NCBI RefSeq assembly: GCF_027359595.1
Contig: NZ_CP114783.1
Span: forward strand, 1,612,001 to 1,676,000
DNA: 64,000 nucleotides
Origin: Prochlorococcus marinus str. MIT 0912
GTDB taxonomy: Bacteria > Cyanobacteriota > Cyanobacteriia > PCC-6307 > Cyanobiaceae
Reading direction: 5' to 3'
The position numbers were made by a program, and so were the translations under genes. This document shows, in pieces, positions 1 to 9,807 of the stretch (positions within the stretch are counted from its first letter, which is position 1; each line of letters opens with the position of its first letter). The notes under the pieces are model-generated. The model saw nothing but the letters and a program-made list of their open reading frames with translations. It searched no databases and was not told the origin of the DNA.

Positions 1-39
1 TCTTTTAAGCTTATAAGTATAAATTAATTTGTTTTTTTG

Positions 40-957
40 ATGATGCAGCTACAGGTGCTTCTAGTGGCTGGTACACATGGTAATGAGATAAACGGTATTT
101 TTCTTTTCGATCAATGGGAAAAATTATCTAATTTAATCAATACTCACGGGATTAAAACTTATAGTGTAATTGGAAATCCTGAAGCGAAAAAGGCTGGGAA
201 AAGATACATTCACCAGGATTTGAATAGGAGTTTCAAGGAAGATTCATTTTTATCTATTAACTCTTCAGATTTTGAGGGAAGCAGAGCAAGTGAATTAGTG
301 AATCTTTATGGAGAGGTAGGAGAAAAGCCCTGTCTAATAGCATTAGACTTCCATACAACTACTTCCTCTATGGGAAGTTGTTTAGTTGTTTATGGCAGAA
401 GAGATGCAGATCTGGCTTTGGCTTCTTTAATACAAAATCAATTAGGTTTGCCAATATATCTTCATGAATCTGATCAAAAACAAACAGGCTTTTTAGTTGA
501 ATCTTGGCCTTGTGGACTTGTTATAGAAATTGGCCCGATAGGACAGGGCCTGTTGAATTCAAGAATTATTTCACAAACAAAATTGATTCTTGAGACTTTT
601 ATGGAACAAATTAATCAAGTTAAGAACCTAACTTTCTATTTTCCTGAAAAGTTGATAATTCACAGGCACATTAAAAGCATCGATTTTCCAAGAGATGAAC
701 AAGGCAATATTGATGGATATGTACATACTCAAAGGCAATCAAAAGATTGGCAGGAATTGAAGAAATACGATGAATTGTTTTTTAAGTTGAATGGAGAAAT
801 AATTAGATTTGAAGAGGATGAACCTTACGTTCCAGTTTTTATAAATGAAGCAGCATATATGGAAAAAAATATCGCGATGAGCCTTACCAAAAGAGAATTA
901 TGGGATTTTAAAAAAGAATGGAAACAATCACTTATAGATCTAGTAAATCAAAAGTAA
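40..957 (+). CDS. Aspartoacylase / AstE-AspA family zinc amidohydrolase
   Basis: About 305 residues of the AspA/AstE branch of zinc carboxypeptidase-like enzymes, which hydrolyse N-acylated amino acids such as N-acetylaspartate. Seen directly: the Zn-ligand motif GTHGNE near residue 12, a DLNRSF motif near residue 62, DFHTTT (third Zn ligand His) near residue 102 and the catalytic-type Glu in VIEIGPIG near residue 160. Length fits the family. Two consecutive ATGs (40 and 43) follow a TTG at 37; either ATG may be the start. The gene lies just upstream of psbA on the same strand but is separated from it by a 324-nt gap. The physiological substrate in cyanobacteria cannot be told from sequence. 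Confidence 0.88.
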   Translation: MMQLQVLLVAGTHGNEINGIFLFDQWEKLSNLINTHGIKTYSVIGNPEAKKAGKRYIHQDLNRSFKEDSFLSINSSDFEGSRASELVNLYGEVGEKPCLIALDFHTTTSSMGSCLVVYGRRDADLALASLIQNQLGLPIYLHESDQKQTGFLVESWPCGLVIEIGPIGQGLLNSRIISQTKLILETFMEQINQVKNLTFYFPEKLIIHRHIKSIDFPRDEQGNIDGYVHTQRQSKDWQELKKYDELFFKLNGEIIRFEEDEPYVPVFINEAAYMEKNIAMSLTKRELWDFKKEWKQSLIDLVNQK

Positions 958-1281
958 GTTCTTTCGCTCCAATAAACAACCGCCCCTTGAGCCTCTAATT
1001 CATATTTTCTGTGACGTGCATCACATAAAGGAACTCTCTCTTCACCCCTATGTCCGTTAATCAGCCACTTGATGAGCACCAAACTTGCGACCTCAGAAGC
1101 TAAATCTTAAAAGAAGCTTAAGACTCCTTGAGTGCTCATTAGGACTAAGTTACTGATTCTCTTCATAAATTGTCCTACATATTGTCCACAGAAAGGATCA
1201 TTCTCCTTTATTATCACGTCTGGCAGTCTAATTAGCTGCTCTTATTTACTCGTCCCATTTGGGACATACACATTCGTCCTC
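958..1281 (+). promoter_or_regulatory. psbA upstream region with several inverted repeats
   Basis: This 324-nt gap has no credible gene. It holds a perfect TGTGA-N6-TCACA palindrome (1010-1025), an 8-bp inverted repeat ATGAGCAC/GTGCTCAT (1072-1079 with 1132-1139), TCTTAA/TTAAGA (1105-1110 with 1118-1123), and a small hairpin GTCCC-ATTT-GGGAC (1252-1265) ending 16 nt before the psbA ATG. A plausible -10 hexamer TATTAT lies at 1209-1214, which would give a leader of about 60 nt containing the last hairpin; no good -35 stands out. The promoter assignment is tentative. Confidence 0.4.
1010..1025. promoter_or_regulatory. CRP-type palindrome TGTGA-N6-TCACA
   Basis: The 16-mer TGTGACGTGCATCACA is a perfect match to the half-site spacing bound by CRP/SYCRP1-type cAMP receptor proteins, and differs from the NtcA box (GTA-N8-TAC). 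It lies about 257 nt upstream of the psbA ATG and 53 nt after the aspartoacylase stop. Binding is an inference from pattern only. Confidence 0.35.
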
Positions 1282-2364
1282 ATGACCACCATTCAGCAGC
1301 AGCGTTCTTCGTTGCTCAAAGGTTGGCCACAATTCTGCGAGTGGGTTACTTCCACTAACAACCGTATTTATGTCGGTTGGTTCGGTGTATTGATGATCCC
1401 TTGCCTTCTTGCGGCAACAACTTGTTTCATCGTTGCTTTTATCGCTGCTCCTCCAGTTGATATCGACGGTATCCGTGAGCCAGTAGCTGGTTCATTCATG
1501 TATGGAAACAACATCATTTCTGGTGCTGTTGTTCCTTCAAGTAACGCTATCGGCCTTCACTTCTACCCAATCTGGGAAGCAGCAACTCTTGATGAGTGGC
1601 TATATAACGGCGGCCCTTACCAGCTTGTAATCTTCCACTTCCTTATTGGTATCTCTGCATACATGGGACGTCAGTGGGAGCTTTCATACCGTTTAGGTAT
1701 GCGCCCATGGATCTGTGTTGCTTACTCAGCTCCTGTATCAGCAGCTTTCGCTGTATTCCTTGTTTACCCATTCGGTCAGGGTTCATTCTCTGATGGTATG
1801 CCTCTAGGAATCTCTGGAACATTCAACTTCATGTTCGTTTTCCAGGCTGAGCACAACATCTTGATGCACCCATTCCATATGGCTGGTGTAGCAGGTATGT
1901 TCGGTGGTGCTTTGTTCTCTGCAATGCACGGTTCTTTGGTTACTTCATCACTTATCCGTGAGACCACAGGACTTGATTCACAGAACTACGGTTACAAGTT
2001 TGGACAAGAAGAAGAGACATACAACATCGTTGCAGCTCATGGCTACTTCGGTCGTTTGATCTTCCAATATGCAAGCTTCAACAACAGCCGCAGCCTTCAC
2101 TTCTTCTTGGCTTCATGGCCAGTGATTTGTGTTTGGTTGACATCTATGGGCATCTGCACCATGGCGTTCAACTTGAACGGCTTTAACTTCAACCAGTCTG
2201 TAGTTGATACTTCAGGCAAGGTTGTACCAACCTGGGGTGACGTACTTAACCGTGCAAACCTTGGTATGGAAGTAATGCACGAGCGTAATGCTCACAACTT
2301 CCCACTTGACCTAGCAGCTGCTGAGTCTACTTCTGTAGCTCTTGTTGCACCTGCAATCGGTTAA
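1282..2364 (+). CDS. psbA: Photosystem II reaction centre D1 protein
   Basis: D1 subunit, 360 residues, thylakoid membrane, binding P680, pheophytin, QB and Mn-cluster ligands. The reading frame is open back to a GTG at 1132, but homology to D1 begins at the ATG at 1282 ([10 protein letters not shown]), so that start is chosen. Core motifs are intact, including [21 protein letters not shown], the [17 protein letters not shown] segment and [13 protein letters not shown], after which CtpA would remove a 16-residue tail. The residue equivalent to D1 position 130 is Gln (GRQWELSY), as in D1:1-type proteins. Codon usage is richer in C-ending codons than in neighbours, as expected for a very highly expressed gene. 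A strong terminator follows. Confidence 0.98.
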   Translation: MTTIQQQRSSLLKGWPQFCEWVTSTNNRIYVGWFGVLMIPCLLAATTCFIVAFIAAPPVDIDGIREPVAGSFMYGNNIISGAVVPSSNAIGLHFYPIWEAATLDEWLYNGGPYQLVIFHFLIGISAYMGRQWELSYRLGMRPWICVAYSAPVSAAFAVFLVYPFGQGSFSDGMPLGISGTFNFMFVFQAEHNILMHPFHMAGVAGMFGGALFSAMHGSLVTSSLIRETTGLDSQNYGYKFGQEEETYNIVAAHGYFGRLIFQYASFNNSRSLHFFLASWPVICVWLTSMGICTMAFNLNGFNFNQSVVDTSGKVVPTWGDVLNRANLGMEVMHERNAHNFPLDLAAAESTSVALVAPAIG

Positions 2365-2384
2365 GTCTTTAACTTGATTTTTTT

Positions 2385-2414
2385 AAAGCCCTCTTTTAGA
2401 GGGCTTTTTTTTTT
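2385..2414 (+). terminator. Rho-independent terminator of psbA
   Basis: Perfect hairpin AAAGCCCTC-TTTTA-GAGGGCTTT running straight into a long T tract, 20 nt after the psbA stop. Classic intrinsic terminator geometry; expected for a highly expressed monocistronic gene. Confidence 0.9.
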
Positions 2415-2494
2415 GCTTTTTTTTGATTTATTGATTGATTGGTTGGTTTATTTTTTAGCAAGTATTGATTAACATTTTGTAGATAGGTTTATTT

Positions 2495-3586
2495 ATGGGA
2501 AGTAGCTTCGGAAAACTTTTTAATATCAGCACCTTTGGCGAATCTCATGGAGGAGGTGTTGGTGTAATTATTGATGGATGTCCACCAAAGTTGGAGCTTG
2601 ATATCAATGAAATACAAAATGATCTAAATAGAAGGAGGCCAGGACAAAGTAAAATCACTACTCCAAGAAACGAAAGCGATCAGGTTGAGATTCTTAGTGG
2701 TCTTTTAGGGAACAAAACCTTAGGAACACCAATTGCTATGGTTGTCAGAAATAAAGATCATAGGCCTAAAGATTATTCTGAAATTAAAAAAACTTTTAGA
2801 CCATCTCACGCTGATGCTACATATCAGAAAAAATATGGAATTCAGGCTTCAAGTGGCGGTGGGCGTGCATCAGCAAGAGAGACGATAGGTAGAGTCGCTG
2901 CCGGCTCTGTTGCAAAACAACTCCTAAAAAAGTCTTCTAATACGGAAATACTCGCCTGGGTAAAGAGAATTCACGATATTGAAGCTGAGATTCATCCTAG
3001 TGAAGTGACCTTTGATGAAATTGAAAAAAATATTGTTCGATGTCCAAATCAATCAGCTGCAGATTTAATGATTGAGAGAGTTGAGGATTTTGGCAAAGAA
3101 GGAGACTCCTGTGGCGGAGTCATAGAATGTGTCGTTCGAAATCCCCCAGTAGGTCTTGGCATGCCTGTCTTTGATAAGTTAGAAGCTGATTTAGCAAAGG
3201 CATTAATGTCTTTGCCAGCTACCAAAGGCTTTGAGGTAGGCTCTGGTTTCGGAGGGACTTATTTGAAAGGCAGCGAACATAATGATCCTTTTTTACCATC
3301 TGATTCGGATCAATTGAAAACTGCTACTAATAATTCAGGTGGAATCCAAGGAGGTATAACTAATGGAGAGGATATAGTTCTGAGAGTTGGATTTAAACCA
3401 ACAGCAACTATTAGGAAAAGTCAAAGAACAATTGATGAGGATGGTAATGCAACAACTCTTAAGGCAACAGGAAGACATGACCCTTGTGTTTTGCCAAGGG
3501 CTGTTCCAATGGTTGAAGCTATGGTTGCGCTAGTTTTAGCTGATCATTTACTTAGGCAAGCAGGCCAATGTACTGATTATTGTTAA
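2495..3586 (+). CDS. aroC: Chorismate synthase
   Basis: Last step of the shikimate pathway: 5-enolpyruvylshikimate-3-phosphate to chorismate, using reduced FMN. The 363-residue length is standard. Visible signatures: [17 protein letters not shown] near residue 15 (signature 1), the [10 protein letters not shown] block near residue 123 (signature 2) and [17 protein letters not shown] near residue 330 (signature 3). ATG start at 2495. It is flanked by the psbA terminator upstream and the convergent, disrupted KDPG aldolase gene downstream (35-nt gap). Confidence 0.97.
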   Translation: MGSSFGKLFNISTFGESHGGGVGVIIDGCPPKLELDINEIQNDLNRRRPGQSKITTPRNESDQVEILSGLLGNKTLGTPIAMVVRNKDHRPKDYSEIKKTFRPSHADATYQKKYGIQASSGGGRASARETIGRVAAGSVAKQLLKKSSNTEILAWVKRIHDIEAEIHPSEVTFDEIEKNIVRCPNQSAADLMIERVEDFGKEGDSCGGVIECVVRNPPVGLGMPVFDKLEADLAKALMSLPATKGFEVGSGFGGTYLKGSEHNDPFLPSDSDQLKTATNNSGGIQGGITNGEDIVLRVGFKPTATIRKSQRTIDEDGNATTLKATGRHDPCVLPRAVPMVEAMVALVLADHLLRQAGQCTDYC

Positions 3587-3621
3587 ATAAATAATTAGTA
3601 CATTGGTTTGTATAATCTTTG

Positions 3622-4256
3622 TCAAAAATCCTTTAGCCATTTCTCTAGTTCTTTATCAGGGGTCTCATTTTTTAATTCTTTTCCAATGACCAATCCGTCG
3701 TATCCGCTCTTTAGCAATTTTTTGAGATTTTTACTTTTTATTCCACCTGCACCAATAAGGAAAATATCCTTTTTTCTTAAGTCATGCAATTCGTTTATAA
3801 AGTTTATTCCTAATTTTGATGCAGGAAAAATTTTTATAATTTTATATCCTAGATTGATTGCTTCTTTGAAATTTTCAACATTAGATATTCCTGGAATGAC
3901 TAATTGATTATATTTTATGGCTTTGATATGAATTTCTTTATTAAAGATTGGACTCATACAGTAATTAAGATCTAATGAGCGAATTGAGTCCAAAGATTTT
4001 ATTGAAGTAATTGATGCTGCACCAATATTAATGAACTTGAATTTCTTTTTTATTTCTAATATCAAATTTGACCATTCTGGATTTGGATCCCATCCTATTT
4101 CAATGTTCCTAATACCATAATTAGAGAGATTTTCAATTTTTAAAAATAAGTTTTCTTTTTTTTCGAGTTTTTAAAAAATTGATCTTCCAGTCTAATTACA
4201 ACTATTAAAGGTTGTGTCTTAAGAGACTTTATTAAATTATTTTGCTTAACTTCCAA
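3622..4256 (-). pseudogene. eda: KDPG/KHG aldolase-like gene, split by a -1 frame disruption at an A8 run
   Basis: The C-terminal part (from about 4065 down) is a class I KDPG aldolase: VIPGISNVENFKEA, the Schiff-base Lys in IIKIFPAS, and LIGAGGIKSKN. The N-terminal part is in another frame: from a TTG at 4256 it reads MEVKQNNLIKSL then PLIVVIRLEDQFF, and stops at 4142-4140 after 38 codons. The two frames join exactly at eight A on the coding strand (plus-strand T at 4156-4163); one extra A, or a -1 slip, yields a continuous 211-residue protein of normal family length including NIEIGWDPNPEW. The in-frame heptamer is A-AAA-AAG. It starts 16 nt after the ftsH stop, so is probably co-transcribed. 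It may be a pseudogene, a sequence error, or a recoded gene. Confidence 0.75.
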
Positions 4257-4272
4257 AAATTATATTTTTAGA

Positions 4273-6120
4273 CTATGCATACTCAGCAACTTTAACTTCA
4301 TGGCGAATTAACAAATCCTGGAATTCTAGAGAATCAACAGTCTCTGTTTCCATAAGCATTGTTGTTAACTCTTCCAGTACTTGACGGTTATCATTGAGAG
4401 CCTTTTTAGCTCTTTCGTATGCAATTTCAACAAGAATTGAGACTTCTGAATCAATAGTTGCTGCGGTATCTTCGGAAAAATCTCTCTCTGCAGAGATGTC
4501 TCTACCAAGGAACATTCCACCTTGAGATCTTCCTAGAGCTACAGGTCCTAATTTGTCACTCATGCCAAACTTAGTAATCATCTGCCTGGCAACTGAAGCT
4601 ACTTGCTTTAAATCATTTGATGCACCAGTAGTTACTTCATCTTCTCCATAAATAATTTCCTCCGCAACTCTTCCTCCTAGCGCAACAGCCATTTGATTTT
4701 GTAGGTAAGACCTAGAATAAAGACCAGATTCCATTCTTTCTTCACTTGGAGTGAAAAAAGTTAGGCCCCCAGCTTGTCCTCTTGGAATAATTGAGATCTT
4801 TTGTACTGGGTCATAATCAGGCATAACAGCACCAACTACTGCATGGCCAGCTTCATGATAAGCAACTAACCTTTTACGTTTTTCACTAATGACTGTGTCT
4901 TTCTTCTCAGGACCAACCATAATCCTTTCAATTGCAGCACCTATTTCATCATTACTGACCTCTGTTAATTCTCTTCTCGCAGCTAATATTGCAGCTTCGT
5001 TCAATAAATTGGCTAGATCTGCTCCAGTAAAACCAGGAGTTCTTCTTGCAATCTGATCAAGGTCAACTCCCTTTGAAAGAGTTTTACTTCTTGCATGAAC
5101 TTTAAGTATTTGCAATCTCCCTGAGTAGTCTGGTCTATCTACTGTTACTTGCCTGTCAAATCTTCCTGGACGCATTAATGCAGAGTCGAGCACATCGGGT
5201 CTGTTGGTTGCGGCAACAATAATGATTCCTGAATTTCCTTCAAAACCATCCATTTCTGTTAAAAGTTGGTTGAGCGTTTGTTCTCTTTCATCATTACCTC
5301 CTCCAAGGCCTGCTCCTCGTTGACGGCCGACAGCATCTATTTCATCAATAAAAACTATACAGGGAGCATTCTTTTTAGCTTGTTCAAAAAGATCTCTAAC
5401 TCTGCTAGCTCCGACTCCAACAAACATTTCTACAAACTCAGAACCAGATATGGAGAAGAAGGGAACTGAAGCTTCACCTGCAACGGCCTTAGCCAGCAAA
5501 GTTTTACCTGTACCAGGAGGACCAACTAGCAAAACTCCCTTAGGAATTTTTGCCCCGACAGCTGTAAAGCGATCAGGATTTTTTAGGAAATCAACAACCT
5601 CAGTAAGTTCAAGCTTTGCACCTTCAATACCCGCAACGTCTCCAAAAGTAATTTTTGTTTCTGGCTCCATTTGAAGTCTTGCTTTACTTTTTCCAAAACT
5701 CATTGCAGGATTTCCACCGCCACCAGAGCCAGCTCTTCTGAATAGAAAAAATAGACCTCCTAATAAAAGAATTGGAAATATAAGGCTACTGGCAGCTTGC
5801 TGAAGGGGATTTGCTTGGGTTGTAGGTTGAACAGCAATATCAACGTCATTATCAGTTAATAATTGAAGTAACTCTTGATCAGGAGCTAAATTAACTAGTG
5901 CTCTGTTCCCATCACTTTCAACAATTTGAGCTGTCCCTTTGTCTGGAGATATGAGTACTCTACTGACCTGTCTCTCTTGAACAGCTTCTATAAAGTCGCT
6001 ATATCTAAGTGTTCTAGATGCTTTCGTAGGACTTGGCTTATCGAAAAAAGCACTTCCAACAAAAATCACAACTACGACAATTAGTACATAAAGACCAATG
6101 TTTCTCCAGCGTTTGTTCAA
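4273..6120 (-). CDS. ftsH: ATP-dependent zinc metalloprotease FtsH
   Basis: Membrane-anchored AAA+ protease of 615 residues. Two transmembrane segments are seen (about 7-25 and 112-128). The AAA domain has Walker A GPPGTGKT (200-207), Walker B IVFIDEID (255-262) and the second region of homology ATNRPDVLD...RPGRFDR. The protease domain has the zinc site HEAGH (422-426). Cyanobacterial FtsH of this type degrades photodamaged D1 in photosystem II repair; that role is inferred from family and from closeness to psbA. Transcribed with or after sat (43-nt gap upstream) and followed 16 nt later by the aldolase-like gene. Confidence 0.97.
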   Translation of the reverse strand: MNKRWRNIGLYVLIVVVVIFVGSAFFDKPSPTKASRTLRYSDFIEAVQERQVSRVLISPDKGTAQIVESDGNRALVNLAPDQELLQLLTDNDVDIAVQPTTQANPLQQAASSLIFPILLLGGLFFLFRRAGSGGGGNPAMSFGKSKARLQMEPETKITFGDVAGIEGAKLELTEVVDFLKNPDRFTAVGAKIPKGVLLVGPPGTGKTLLAKAVAGEASVPFFSISGSEFVEMFVGVGASRVRDLFEQAKKNAPCIVFIDEIDAVGRQRGAGLGGGNDEREQTLNQLLTEMDGFEGNSGIIIVAATNRPDVLDSALMRPGRFDRQVTVDRPDYSGRLQILKVHARSKTLSKGVDLDQIARRTPGFTGADLANLLNEAAILAARRELTEVSNDEIGAAIERIMVGPEKKDTVISEKRKRLVAYHEAGHAVVGAVMPDYDPVQKISIIPRGQAGGLTFFTPSEERMESGLYSRSYLQNQMAVALGGRVAEEIIYGEDEVTTGASNDLKQVASVARQMITKFGMSDKLGPVALGRSQGGMFLGRDISAERDFSEDTAATIDSEVSILVEIAYERAKKALNDNRQVLEELTTMLMETETVDSLEFQDLLIRHEVKVAEYA

Positions 6121-6163
6121 TGTTCTTCTATATCTTTCTAGAGTTTAATAGTATTAGGTCCAA

Positions 6164-7336
6164 CTATGCGGCTCTTAGTACATCTACGACGCTTTTAAAT
6201 GCAAACCATTCAGGAATTTCTTCTCCAGTTCTAAGCATTTTCCTGAATTGAGTGCCACTTAATTTTTTTATGTGTAAGCCTTTTTCTTTCGCATAATCAG
6301 CAGTTACATAACCTTCCTCCTCTGTGAATACAAGATTTAAAGATGGGACTGTTTGCATTCCTAATTCTTCGCAGCAATCGTTTGCAAAATCCTGAGCATC
6401 ATATGGACCATAAAAATCTTCTCCGCTTAGGGAAGACTTACAGCCAGCCATATCTCTTCCGATAATGAAATGAGTACATCCATAATTCCTCCTAATAATC
6501 ATATGTTGAAGAGCCTCTCTTGGCCCAGCCATATGCATCGAATAAGGTAGATATGACCATCTAATTTTTGGATTATTTACTTCAGAGGCAAGTTTTTCAT
6601 AGGTTTGAAATCTTACTGATCCAGGGATGTCATCTTCTTGAGTTGGTCCACAGGTTGGGTGAACTAGAACAACACCATTTTGACTGACATTATTTGCTTC
6701 TAATGCTCTTGTGAAAAGCTCATAATGGGCTCTATGAATTGGATTCCTGCACTGAAATGCAACTACATCTTCCCCATAGGGAAGGTTCTCTCTTACTTGA
6801 GCAGGAGTTTGACAAGTAAAAACTCTTCTAGGTAATTCTAGACCTTTTATTGCACCTCCTAAATAATATTTTTTTCTCTCCATAGAAATCATTCTTACTG
6901 CAGGGTGCTCTAAAGAAGTTGTTCCATAGCAAAATTTGGCTTCAATTACCTTGTCAGGTGTCCATTTTTCTTGTACTTCTAAAATTGCTAGTTCTTGATC
7001 TTTGTAGTTTAGTAAAACTGAATCTCCTGGTTTTATATCTTCTCTATCTGTATCCATAACAATCGGTAAACCAAAAAGTAAACCCGATTCGATACGGTTT
7101 TGTTTAACAACTGAGTTGTAATTTTCTTCACTCATGAAGCCATTTAAAGGAGAAAAAGCACCAATCAAAAGAAGTTCAATATCACAAGCATTTCTATCTG
7201 AACAATTTAAAATTTTAAAAGAATTTTTTTTTAATTCTTTTGCCTCTTGATCAGATGCCATAAGATTTATTAGTTCTCCACCATAGGGCTTTATCAAACC
7301 TTCGAGATTTTTATTAGAACTTTGCTTGCTGGTCAT
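6164..7336 (-). CDS. sat: ATP sulfurylase (sulfate adenylyltransferase)
   Basis: First step of assimilatory sulfate reduction: ATP plus sulfate to adenosine 5'-phosphosulfate. 390 residues, the usual length of the stand-alone single-chain bacterial enzyme (no fused APS kinase domain). The nucleotide-binding motif QCRNPIHRAH is at 195-204, and HPTCGPTQEDDIPG and GRDMAGCKS follow in the expected order. ATG start at 7336. It sits between psbO (upstream, with a terminator in between) and ftsH (downstream). Confidence 0.97.
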   Translation of the reverse strand: MTSKQSSNKNLEGLIKPYGGELINLMASDQEAKELKKNSFKILNCSDRNACDIELLLIGAFSPLNGFMSEENYNSVVKQNRIESGLLFGLPIVMDTDREDIKPGDSVLLNYKDQELAILEVQEKWTPDKVIEAKFCYGTTSLEHPAVRMISMERKKYYLGGAIKGLELPRRVFTCQTPAQVRENLPYGEDVVAFQCRNPIHRAHYELFTRALEANNVSQNGVVLVHPTCGPTQEDDIPGSVRFQTYEKLASEVNNPKIRWSYLPYSMHMAGPREALQHMIIRRNYGCTHFIIGRDMAGCKSSLSGEDFYGPYDAQDFANDCCEELGMQTVPSLNLVFTEEEGYVTADYAKEKGLHIKKLSGTQFRKMLRTGEEIPEWFAFKSVVDVLRAA

Positions 7337-7413
7337 TTTCCCTTAAAGTAACTGGCAAATTCTCCCAGACAAAGGGCCCATATTTGAGAAATTGTGTTCA
7401 TTAAATTCAACCC

Positions 7414-7445
7414 AAAAAAAAAGAGGGTTTTAACCCCCTTTTTTT
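7414..7445 (-). terminator. Rho-independent terminator of psbO
   Basis: On the minus strand AAAAGGGGGTT-AA-AACCCTCTTTT forms an 11-bp stem with one G-T wobble followed by further T, 21 nt past the psbO stop. The plus-strand reading also ends in a T run, so it may act on both strands, but only psbO needs it here. Confidence 0.85.
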
Positions 7446-7465
7446 ATTTAAAAAAATGCTTGTTT

Positions 7466-8269
7466 TTAAGCTTTGCGACCATAAAAGATACCTTTGATTT
7501 TGATATCAACTGGATCTTTTGATCCGAGGTCATTATCTGAAGGTTGGATAGCAACAAACTGGCCACCAAACTCTTCAGTATCAGCATCAACAGTATCGAC
7601 AGTAAGTGTTATTTCACCTTTACCGCCAAGATCATCTTTAACATTTTCTCTTGCAAGATCTTCATCATCGCCACCACGAGCAATGAGAGCTTGAGCATAT
7701 TCAACACCAGTTGATTTAGCGCGACTCTTGGGATCAAGAAAGTCTGCAGATCTATAACTTGGAGTTGTTGTTGGACCTGAAAATTCAGCTCCTGGTTCAA
7801 TTGATTTTCCTTTTTTGGATTCAGCAATCATCTCTTTAACAGAGAAAGCAAAAGGAAATTCCTCTCCATTTGGAGCTAGAACTGTAATTAGAGAGAAGTC
7901 AATACCACCTTTTTCAGTGAATTTACCTCCGGATAGATCTCCGTAAACTTCATCAAGACTTGTATTGAAGCGAGGACTGATAATTTTTGCTATTGCAAAA
8001 TCAGATTTATTTCGCTTGTTACCTGGAAGTTTTACTGAAACTTCTGTTGGCTGAAGGCATAAGCTTTTAAATTGGCCATCAGCATTAATAGAACCCGATG
8101 AACCCGCTGGTAAAACAGTGCAAGCATCAGCTTGGCCAGTATTAACAACATTGCCAAAACGAGCATTACCTTGCTCGCGTCCCTTTAAAGCTGCAGATGC
8201 GCTTGATGGGAGAGTTGTAAAGGTGAGACAAAAAGCCAGCATCAAAGCCAGCAGAGGACGAAATCGCAT
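7466..8269 (-). CDS. psbO: Photosystem II manganese-stabilising protein PsbO
   Basis: Extrinsic lumenal 33-kDa subunit that stabilises the Mn4CaO5 cluster. 267 residues with a clear Sec-type signal peptide (hydrophobic core about 5-22, cleavage after an SASA motif near residue 26). Two Cys (in ADACTVLP and SLCLQP, about 49 and 71) are placed to form the conserved disulfide. Motifs such as CLQPTEVSVK and the C-terminal IKGIFYGRKA agree with PsbO. Monocistronic: own 225-nt upstream gap and a strong terminator. Confidence 0.96.
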   Translation of the reverse strand: MRFRPLLALMLAFCLTFTTLPSSASAALKGREQGNARFGNVVNTGQADACTVLPAGSSGSINADGQFKSLCLQPTEVSVKLPGNKRNKSDFAIAKIISPRFNTSLDEVYGDLSGGKFTEKGGIDFSLITVLAPNGEEFPFAFSVKEMIAESKKGKSIEPGAEFSGPTTTPSYRSADFLDPKSRAKSTGVEYAQALIARGGDDEDLARENVKDDLGGKGEITLTVDTVDADTEEFGGQFVAIQPSDNDLGSKDPVDIKIKGIFYGRKA

Positions 8270-8494
8270 GAGAGGGCTAGATGACTGCGGTCGAAACCGC
8301 CCAATTAATTCAGTTGGGATATTACAGGTGTCAAATACTTCTTATCACAAGCATTTGACAGCTCTATACAACCCGTAGCTTTTGCTTTGTTCGATTTTTT
8401 ACTCCGATTTTCTTCAAAACCCTTTATTAGCAGTCTTTCTTAGCATTTGGAGCCTAGTTTTTAGAAAAAATAAATAAAAAAAATATCTATAAAT

Positions 8495-9757
8495 TTATGA
8501 TTTGAGATTTCGAATTTCATCTAAAAGTTGATGGGATATTGCAAGTTTTGTTGAGAAAGAAAAGTTTTTGATCATTTTTTTTGGACCTAACAAAAAACCA
8601 CTGTTGAAGTTTTTATCAAATCCTTGCCCATCTCTGTCAATGGGATTGGCCATAAGAAGGTCGCAACCTTTTAAAACCCTTTTTTTGTGACCTTTTTCAA
8701 TGATTTCATTATCACTCCCTGTTTCAGCAGCAAAGCCTAGGACAATTTGATTTTCTAATTTCTTTCTCGTTAGATTTTTGATTAAGTCTTTGGTCATTTC
8801 TAAATCATCAGAAATGGACTGTAAAAAAAGCTCTTTGGAGATTTTTTTCTCACTTGGACTATTTTTTTTGAAGTCTGATACTGCTGCAGCCATAACAATG
8901 ACTTGTGCTGATGGTTGTAGATCATTAATTTTTGCTCCCATTTCTGTTGAGCTTCTTACTGGATAAGTATTAAGTCCCTCTAGAAGATCTGCTTGAACGC
9001 TTATTGGGCCATGTACTAAATCGACTTCGGCACCTCTTAACTTTGCAGCTTGAGCTATCAAAACGCCCATCCTTCCGCTGCTTCGATTTGTTAGCTGTCT
9101 TGCGGCATCAAGGTCTTCAACTGTGGGACCAGCTGATACGAGAAATCTTATGTTTTTTAAATCATTGGTGAGGAATTTATTTTCTTCATTGAAAATAAAT
9201 GCACTTTCACAGGCCAATTCAATAATATCCAAATTAACCATTTTCCCATTACCAACTCTGTCGCAAGCTAAAAGTCCTTCACTTGGTTCGAGACTAATAA
9301 CTTGGTCAATAGTCTTTGCGTAATCCCAATTTTTTTTAACTGATGGATTTTCCCACATTGAAGTGTTCATTGCAGGAGCAATTATTATTTGAGATTGACT
9401 AGCTAAGAGAATGCTCGCTAAAAGTCCATCAGCATTTCCATTGGTAAATTTGGATAAAGATGTGGCGCTAATAGGAGCAACAATAATTAGTTCTGCCCAT
9501 TCAGCTAAAGCAATATGCAGAGGCTTTGTTTGAGAGTAATCCCACTGATCTTTATCTTGATAACATTTATTTCTACTTAAAGTAGATAAAGATAAAGGAC
9601 TAACTAACCTAGCTGCGCTTGGTGTAATAACGCATTTGACCTCTACACCAGCTTTGATTAGGCGGCTAACTAAAATAGGAGCTTTAACAGCTGCAATACT
9701 ACCCGTAACAGCAACTAATATTTTTTTCCCAGATAAAGAAGTAAGATTATTCATCAT
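8495..9757 (-). CDS. coaBC: Bifunctional CoaBC (phosphopantothenoylcysteine synthetase/decarboxylase)
   Basis: Two steps of coenzyme A synthesis. The N-terminal flavin-dependent decarboxylase domain (about 1-180) shows VTGSIAAVKAP, the HIALAEW substrate His region and PAMNTSMWENP. The C-terminal CTP-dependent ligase domain (about 205-420) shows VSAGPTVEDLDAAR with TNRSSGRMG, VMAAAVSDF, VLGFAAETG and LMANPID. 420 residues, typical. Two adjacent ATGs begin the frame at 9757. Divergent from the small ORF and ycf20 on the plus strand. Confidence 0.95.
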   Translation of the reverse strand: MMNNLTSLSGKKILVAVTGSIAAVKAPILVSRLIKAGVEVKCVITPSAARLVSPLSLSTLSRNKCYQDKDQWDYSQTKPLHIALAEWAELIIVAPISATSLSKFTNGNADGLLASILLASQSQIIIAPAMNTSMWENPSVKKNWDYAKTIDQVISLEPSEGLLACDRVGNGKMVNLDIIELACESAFIFNEENKFLTNDLKNIRFLVSAGPTVEDLDAARQLTNRSSGRMGVLIAQAAKLRGAEVDLVHGPISVQADLLEGLNTYPVRSSTEMGAKINDLQPSAQVIVMAAAVSDFKKNSPSEKKISKELFLQSISDDLEMTKDLIKNLTRKKLENQIVLGFAAETGSDNEIIEKGHKKRVLKGCDLLMANPIDRDGQGFDKNFNSGFLLGPKKMIKNFSFSTKLAISHQLLDEIRNLKS

Positions 9758-9807
9758 ACTTTGATTTTATATCAAATTGACCTTTAAAAGATATTTTTTT
9801 TTTTTAA

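Noticed and set aside
1132..1281. Open extension of the psbA frame to a GTG at 1132 (50 extra residues)
   Set aside because: D1 homology begins sharply at the ATG at 1282, and the extension contains the structured leader with hairpins; it is simply open by chance.
3608..3907. Plus-strand ORF of 99 codons
   Set aside because: It is the antisense shadow of the aldolase C-terminal half, rich in Phe/Ser/Leu as expected from AT-rich complement, with no recognisable motif.
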